Source of the DNA: Actinospica robiniae DSM 44927
Lineage (GTDB): Bacteria; Actinomycetota; Actinomycetes; Streptomycetales; Catenulisporaceae
DNA length: 64,000 nt
NCBI RefSeq assembly: GCF_000504285.1
Contig: NZ_KI632511.1
Coordinates: forward strand, 4,895,372-4,959,371
Reading direction: 5' to 3'
Shown here: positions 61,118 through 64,000 of the stretch, one piece after another
How positions within the stretch are numbered: the first letter of the stretch is position 1
Layout: every line of letters begins with the position of its first letter
Program-made: the position numbers and the translations under genes
The notes under the pieces: model-generated
What the model was told of the DNA's origin: nothing
Seen by the model: the letters and a program-made list of their open reading frames with translations, nothing else
Databases searched by the model: none

Positions 61118-63343
61118 CTACCGGACGCGCTCGATCTCGTCCACGCCCGGCCGGAAGTCGGCCGACTGCTCGCCGGTCGAGTCCGGCGCCGCGTCGCGGA
61201 CGGCGTCGGCGTGGCCGGGCCACCAGGCGGCGTGGCCGAGCAGGGCGGTGATGGCGGGGGTGAAGAACATCGACATCACGAAGGCGGCGATGGCGATGCC
61301 CGCGGAGATCGCGAAGCCCATCTGGCTCAGGGTCGACTGGCCCGCCAGCATCAGCGAGGCGAACGACCCGGCCAGGATGATGCCCGCGGCGCCGATGGTC
61401 GGGCCGGCGTGGCGGACGGCCTCGGCCGCGGCCTGGCGCGGGCTCTTGCCCGCTCTCGCTTCCTCGCGCAACCGCGTGATCATCAGGATGTTGTAGTCCG
61501 TGCCTAGGGCGACCACGAACATGTACATGATCACCGGGAGCATGAAGATCAGGCCGTTGCTGCTGCTGGAGTGCTGGAACAGCAGCACCGTCGCGCCCAG
61601 GGTCGCGCCGAAGCCGAGGCCCACCGAGGCCATCAGATACAGCGGGGCCACCACGGCGCGCAGCACCAGCGCCAGGATCAGCATGATGATGATCGCGGCC
61701 ACCGGGAAGACCACCGCGTAGTCGTGGTTCACGGCCGCTTCGATGTCCGCGTAGATCGCGGTGATGCCGCCGACCAGGGCGGTGGTGCCGCGCGGCGCGT
61801 CCTGGTGCGCGGTGGTGCGCAGCGGGCCCTTGACCGTGTCGATCGCCGCGGAGGAGGACGGGTCGTGCGCCAGCGCCACCTGGTAGACGGCCACGGTGTC
61901 GGTGGAGTTCGGGATCGCCTCGGAGACCGTGCCGACGCCCGGGACCGCCGCGAGTTCGCTGCGGTACGTGCTCAGCTGGCTCGCGTCGAGCTTCGCGCCG
62001 TCGGTGGACTTCAGGAAGATCTCGGTGGGCGTGGTCGCGCCGGCGGGCTCGCCGCGCAGCAGCTGGTTCTGCCACACCGTCGACTCCGCGGTGGAGCTGG
62101 TCGAGCCGGCCGAGAGGTCGAAGCTCGGGTGGAAGCTGAACGCCGCGATCGCCAGCGCCACCATGATCAGTCCGGAGACGGCGGCGAAGCGGGCCGGGCG
62201 CCGGCCCATCGAGCGGCCGATGGCGGCGAACCGGGCGCCGCGCGGTTCGTTGCGCCACGCCTTCGAGGGCCAGAACACCCGGGTGCCGAGCAGGGCGACG
62301 ACCGCCGGGATCAGCGTCAGGCCGGCCAGCAGGGTCACCGCGACCGCGATCGCCAGCGCCGGGCCGAGCGAGCGGAACAGGCCGAGGGTGGAGAGGGTGA
62401 GCGCCAGGAAGGAGACGATCACCGCGCCGCCCGCGGAGGCGATCGCCTCGCCGGCCCGGGTGACCGCCGCGACCACGGCCTGACGCGGGTCGTCCCCGGC
62501 GCGCAGCCGTTCCCGGTAGCGGAACATGAAGAACAGGATGTAGTCCGTGCCGACGCCGAAGAGCACCACGATCAGCATCGAGGTGACCGAGCTGTCGGTC
62601 TTCAGGTTGAACGCGTTGCTGGCCCAGGCGATCAGGCCGTCGGCCACCTGGGAGACGATGCCGATGGTGATGATCGGCAGGAAGGCGATGATCGGGCTGC
62701 GGAAGATGATCAGCAGCAGCACCAGGATCAGGCCGATGGTGGCGATGCCGATGATCGCGTCGGCCTTGTTGCCGGAGGACTGCGAGTCGAGGGTCTGCGC
62801 CGCGGTACCGGTGATGCCGCCCTTGAGCCCGGTGCCGGACAGGTCGGACTGCAGCTGGGTGCGCAGGGTCTTGACCGCGTCGGTCTGGTGCGTGTCCTGC
62901 GGATCCGACTCGGTCGGCATCTGCACGCCGATGGTCTGGATCAGCTTGTTCGCCGAGGGCTCGCCGACCTGCAGGGTCGTCACGTCGGCTATGTGCGCGG
63001 CCTCGAGCTTGGACCCGATCTGCTGCACGGCCGCCGAGTCGGCGGCGGACAGCGCCGTGCCGTCGGCCCGCTCGAGCACGATGATCGCAGCCGGGGAGGC
63101 GGCCTGCGGGAACGCGGACTCCTGCAGGTTCTGCGCCTGCACCGACTCGTAGTGGCTGGGCAGGAAGCTGGCCTCGTCCGTGGTCGAGGTCAGGTGCGGC
63201 GCCAGGCCGATCACGGCGACGGCCGCGATCACCCAGACCCCGATGACCCGCCACGGGTGGTGCGCGACCAGACGGCCGAGCCGTGCGAACAAGCCCCGTT
63301 CGCCCTCGCCGTGCCCGCCGAGCTCCGGCTTGGCTTTCGACAT
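61118..63343 (-). CDS. MMPL/RND-family exporter
   Basis: 741 residues from ATG 63343, with GAGAGGA six bases upstream; the frame runs to 63412. Two MMPL halves with 11-12 membrane segments; GVGTDYILFFMFRYRERL and LGTDYNILMITRLREE carry the Asp-Tyr pairs of the proton relay. Periplasmic domains lie at residues ~55-175 and ~400-520. MMPL proteins export lipids or polyketides across the membrane. No TetR or lipid synthesis gene is adjacent on this side; a histidine kinase gene is divergent, with two palindromes between. Confidence 0.92.
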   Translation of the reverse strand: MSKAKPELGGHGEGERGLFARLGRLVAHHPWRVIGVWVIAAVAVIGLAPHLTSTTDEASFLPSHYESVQAQNLQESAFPQAASPAAIIVLERADGTALSAADSAAVQQIGSKLEAAHIADVTTLQVGEPSANKLIQTIGVQMPTESDPQDTHQTDAVKTLRTQLQSDLSGTGLKGGITGTAAQTLDSQSSGNKADAIIGIATIGLILVLLLIIFRSPIIAFLPIITIGIVSQVADGLIAWASNAFNLKTDSSVTSMLIVVLFGVGTDYILFFMFRYRERLRAGDDPRQAVVAAVTRAGEAIASAGGAVIVSFLALTLSTLGLFRSLGPALAIAVAVTLLAGLTLIPAVVALLGTRVFWPSKAWRNEPRGARFAAIGRSMGRRPARFAAVSGLIMVALAIAAFSFHPSFDLSAGSTSSTAESTVWQNQLLRGEPAGATTPTEIFLKSTDGAKLDASQLSTYRSELAAVPGVGTVSEAIPNSTDTVAVYQVALAHDPSSSAAIDTVKGPLRTTAHQDAPRGTTALVGGITAIYADIEAAVNHDYAVVFPVAAIIIMLILALVLRAVVAPLYLMASVGLGFGATLGATVLLFQHSSSSNGLIFMLPVIMYMFVVALGTDYNILMITRLREEARAGKSPRQAAAEAVRHAGPTIGAAGIILAGSFASLMLAGQSTLSQMGFAISAGIAIAAFVMSMFFTPAITALLGHAAWWPGHADAVRDAAPDSTGEQSADFRPGVDEIERVR

Positions 63344-63471
63344 GGGTGTTCCTCTCTTCGTGGCCCACGGATGTGCGCTTGGCCTACGGATCGTCGCGTC
63401 CGGCCCAGGCAAGGGCGGCCTGGCCCCCGTATGAGCGTAGATCCCCGTTGAGACGCGACGGCGGTACCCGG

Positions 63472-63486
63472 GTGCCGAATCGGCAC
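63472..63486. promoter_or_regulatory. Perfect inverted repeat upstream of MMPL exporter
   Basis: gtgccga-a-tcggcac, 7-bp arms with a single central base, 129 bases from the MMPL start. Confidence 0.45.
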
Positions 63487-63492
63487 TGATCG

Positions 63493-63510
63493 GTGGTACC
63501 GCGGTACCAC
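63493..63510. promoter_or_regulatory. Perfect 18-bp palindrome upstream of MMPL exporter
   Basis: gtggtaccgcggtaccac is its own reverse complement. It lies six bases from the 15-bp repeat and between the divergent exporter and kinase genes, a typical TetR-type operator position, although no TetR gene is seen. Confidence 0.5.
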
Positions 63511-63707
63511 AGTTTATCCGCCCGGAGCAGGACGCCTGCCCTTTCCGGTACGACTACGGTGGTGGGTGAGCGGCTCGCGGCGTCTGCAGCGGCGCCGTGA
63601 GCAGGCGCGTCGCGACGGTGAAGCAGCCCTGGCGCACTACGGTCGGAAGGTCACGGTCCGGGCGCGCGAGCCGGACCGCGTCCAACCCGGGAGTGGAAGA
63701 AAGCAGC

Positions 63708-64000
63708 GTGGGCCCCACCGTGCGTGAGCCGGAACCCGACCAGAGCGCGACGGCTCGGCCGGGCGGTCCGGGATACGAGTGGCCGCGGCCCTTCCAGCAG
63801 TTACGCACGGTGTTCCGAGGACATACGTACCGTCAGGACGTGCTGCTCGGACTGGCCGTGCTGCTGCTCGGCCTCTCTCCGCGGTCGGGCACGGGGCTCG
63901 ATCTGTCCTACCTGACGCCGCTGTTCGTGGTCAGCTCGACCGTGCAGGCGCTGGCCCTGGTCTGGCGGCGCAAGGCGCCGTTCACGATCTACTGCGTGGT
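63708..64000 (+). CDS. Sensor histidine kinase, N-terminal part
   Basis: 98 residues visible, running off the end. GTG 63708 is chosen; GTG 63693 and GTG 63720 are in-frame alternatives. After a ~28-residue polar segment there is RTVFRGHTYRQDVLLGLAVLLL and SYLTPLFVVSSTVQALALVWRRKAPF, which matches the membrane segments of NarL/FixJ-type two-component kinases (DUF7134 N-terminus). The catalytic domains lie beyond the window. It is divergent from the MMPL exporter gene, 364 bases between starts. Confidence 0.65.
   Translation, partial: MGPTVREPEPDQSATARPGGPGYEWPRPFQQLRTVFRGHTYRQDVLLGLAVLLLGLSPRSGTGLDLSYLTPLFVVSSTVQALALVWRRKAPFTIYCV

Noticed and set aside
63566-63727. 53-codon basic frame before the histidine kinase
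   Set aside because: Overlaps the kinase start, has no ribosome site and an Arg-rich random composition.

Overview
The window is a single high-GC (about 70%), densely coding chromosomal segment of an actinobacterium. The evidence is the complete GlgE-pathway set (glgE-treS-maltokinase with a divergent glgP), GTP-type PEP carboxykinase, DUF6114, DUF3618, DUF4245 and DUF6542 proteins, SpoIIE-type phosphatase fusions, EspC/WXG100 secretion substrates, many GTG starts and a strong G/C third-position bias. The gene content resembles Streptomyces and the Catenulisporales (e.g. Catenulispora or Actinospica), but the genus cannot be fixed from the sequence alone. There are no rRNA genes, tRNA genes, transposases, integrases or phage genes that I can see.

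Layout. 0-8.7 kb: truncated DUF6114 membrane protein with a secreted partner, bcp peroxiredoxin, DUF3618 protein, stand-alone GroES-like protein, AI-2E-type permease, FAD amine-oxidase-like protein, an unknown protein, an RraA-like protein and uppP. 8.7-16.9 kb: glycogen/alpha-glucan block (maltokinase, treS, glgE on the minus strand; glgP divergent). 17-25.4 kb: SpoIIE phosphatase/anti-sigma fusion, NUDIX hydrolase, PLP decarboxylase, M48 peptidase with zinc ribbon, Ser/Thr kinase with DUF4190, secreted S53 peptidase. 25.7-36.4 kb: conserved core cluster ychF, rmuC, DUF6542, ispH, xseA, (GNAT), xseB, DUF4245, glpX. 36.5-42.6 kb: more variable genes (DHA2 transporter with a winged-helix tail, DUF1707 protein with thioesterase, GntR regulator with CynX-type transporter, DHFR-like reductase). 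42.7-46.3 kb: class I fumarase, a small unknown, and an EspC/WXG100 pair. 46.3-47.9 kb: a 1.6-kb non-coding composite repeat element. 48-64 kb: small unknown, ABC transporter with WD40 protein, PhoH, cis-prenyltransferase, pckG, PAQR/hemolysin III, DUF255 protein, unknown, second ABC transporter, MMPL exporter, and the start of a histidine kinase.

How the genes work together. TreS, maltokinase, GlgE and GlgP form the trehalose-to-alpha-glucan route and its breakdown, but the usual glgB neighbour is missing. GlpX, fumarase and PckG serve gluconeogenesis and the TCA cycle. UppP and the cis-prenyltransferase act in polyprenyl carrier supply, with IspH upstream in isoprenoid synthesis. XseA/XseB, RmuC and the NUDIX protein serve nucleic-acid maintenance.

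Most unusual signal. Two roughly 490-bp inverted arms (46327-46823 and 47449-47938), each holding the same nested hairpin, enclose degenerate 80-bp tandem repeats. The arms begin within 20 bases of the stop codons of two converging genes. I do not recognise this element. Other points worth checking are an in-frame insertion beside the P-loop of pckG, a near-perfect operator in front of the GntR-linked transporter operon, two palindromes between the MMPL exporter and the histidine kinase, a 34-bp tandem repeat at 29.9-30.1 kb, and a recurrent leaderless promoter layout (TANNNT 6-8 nt before the start codon) at eleven genes.
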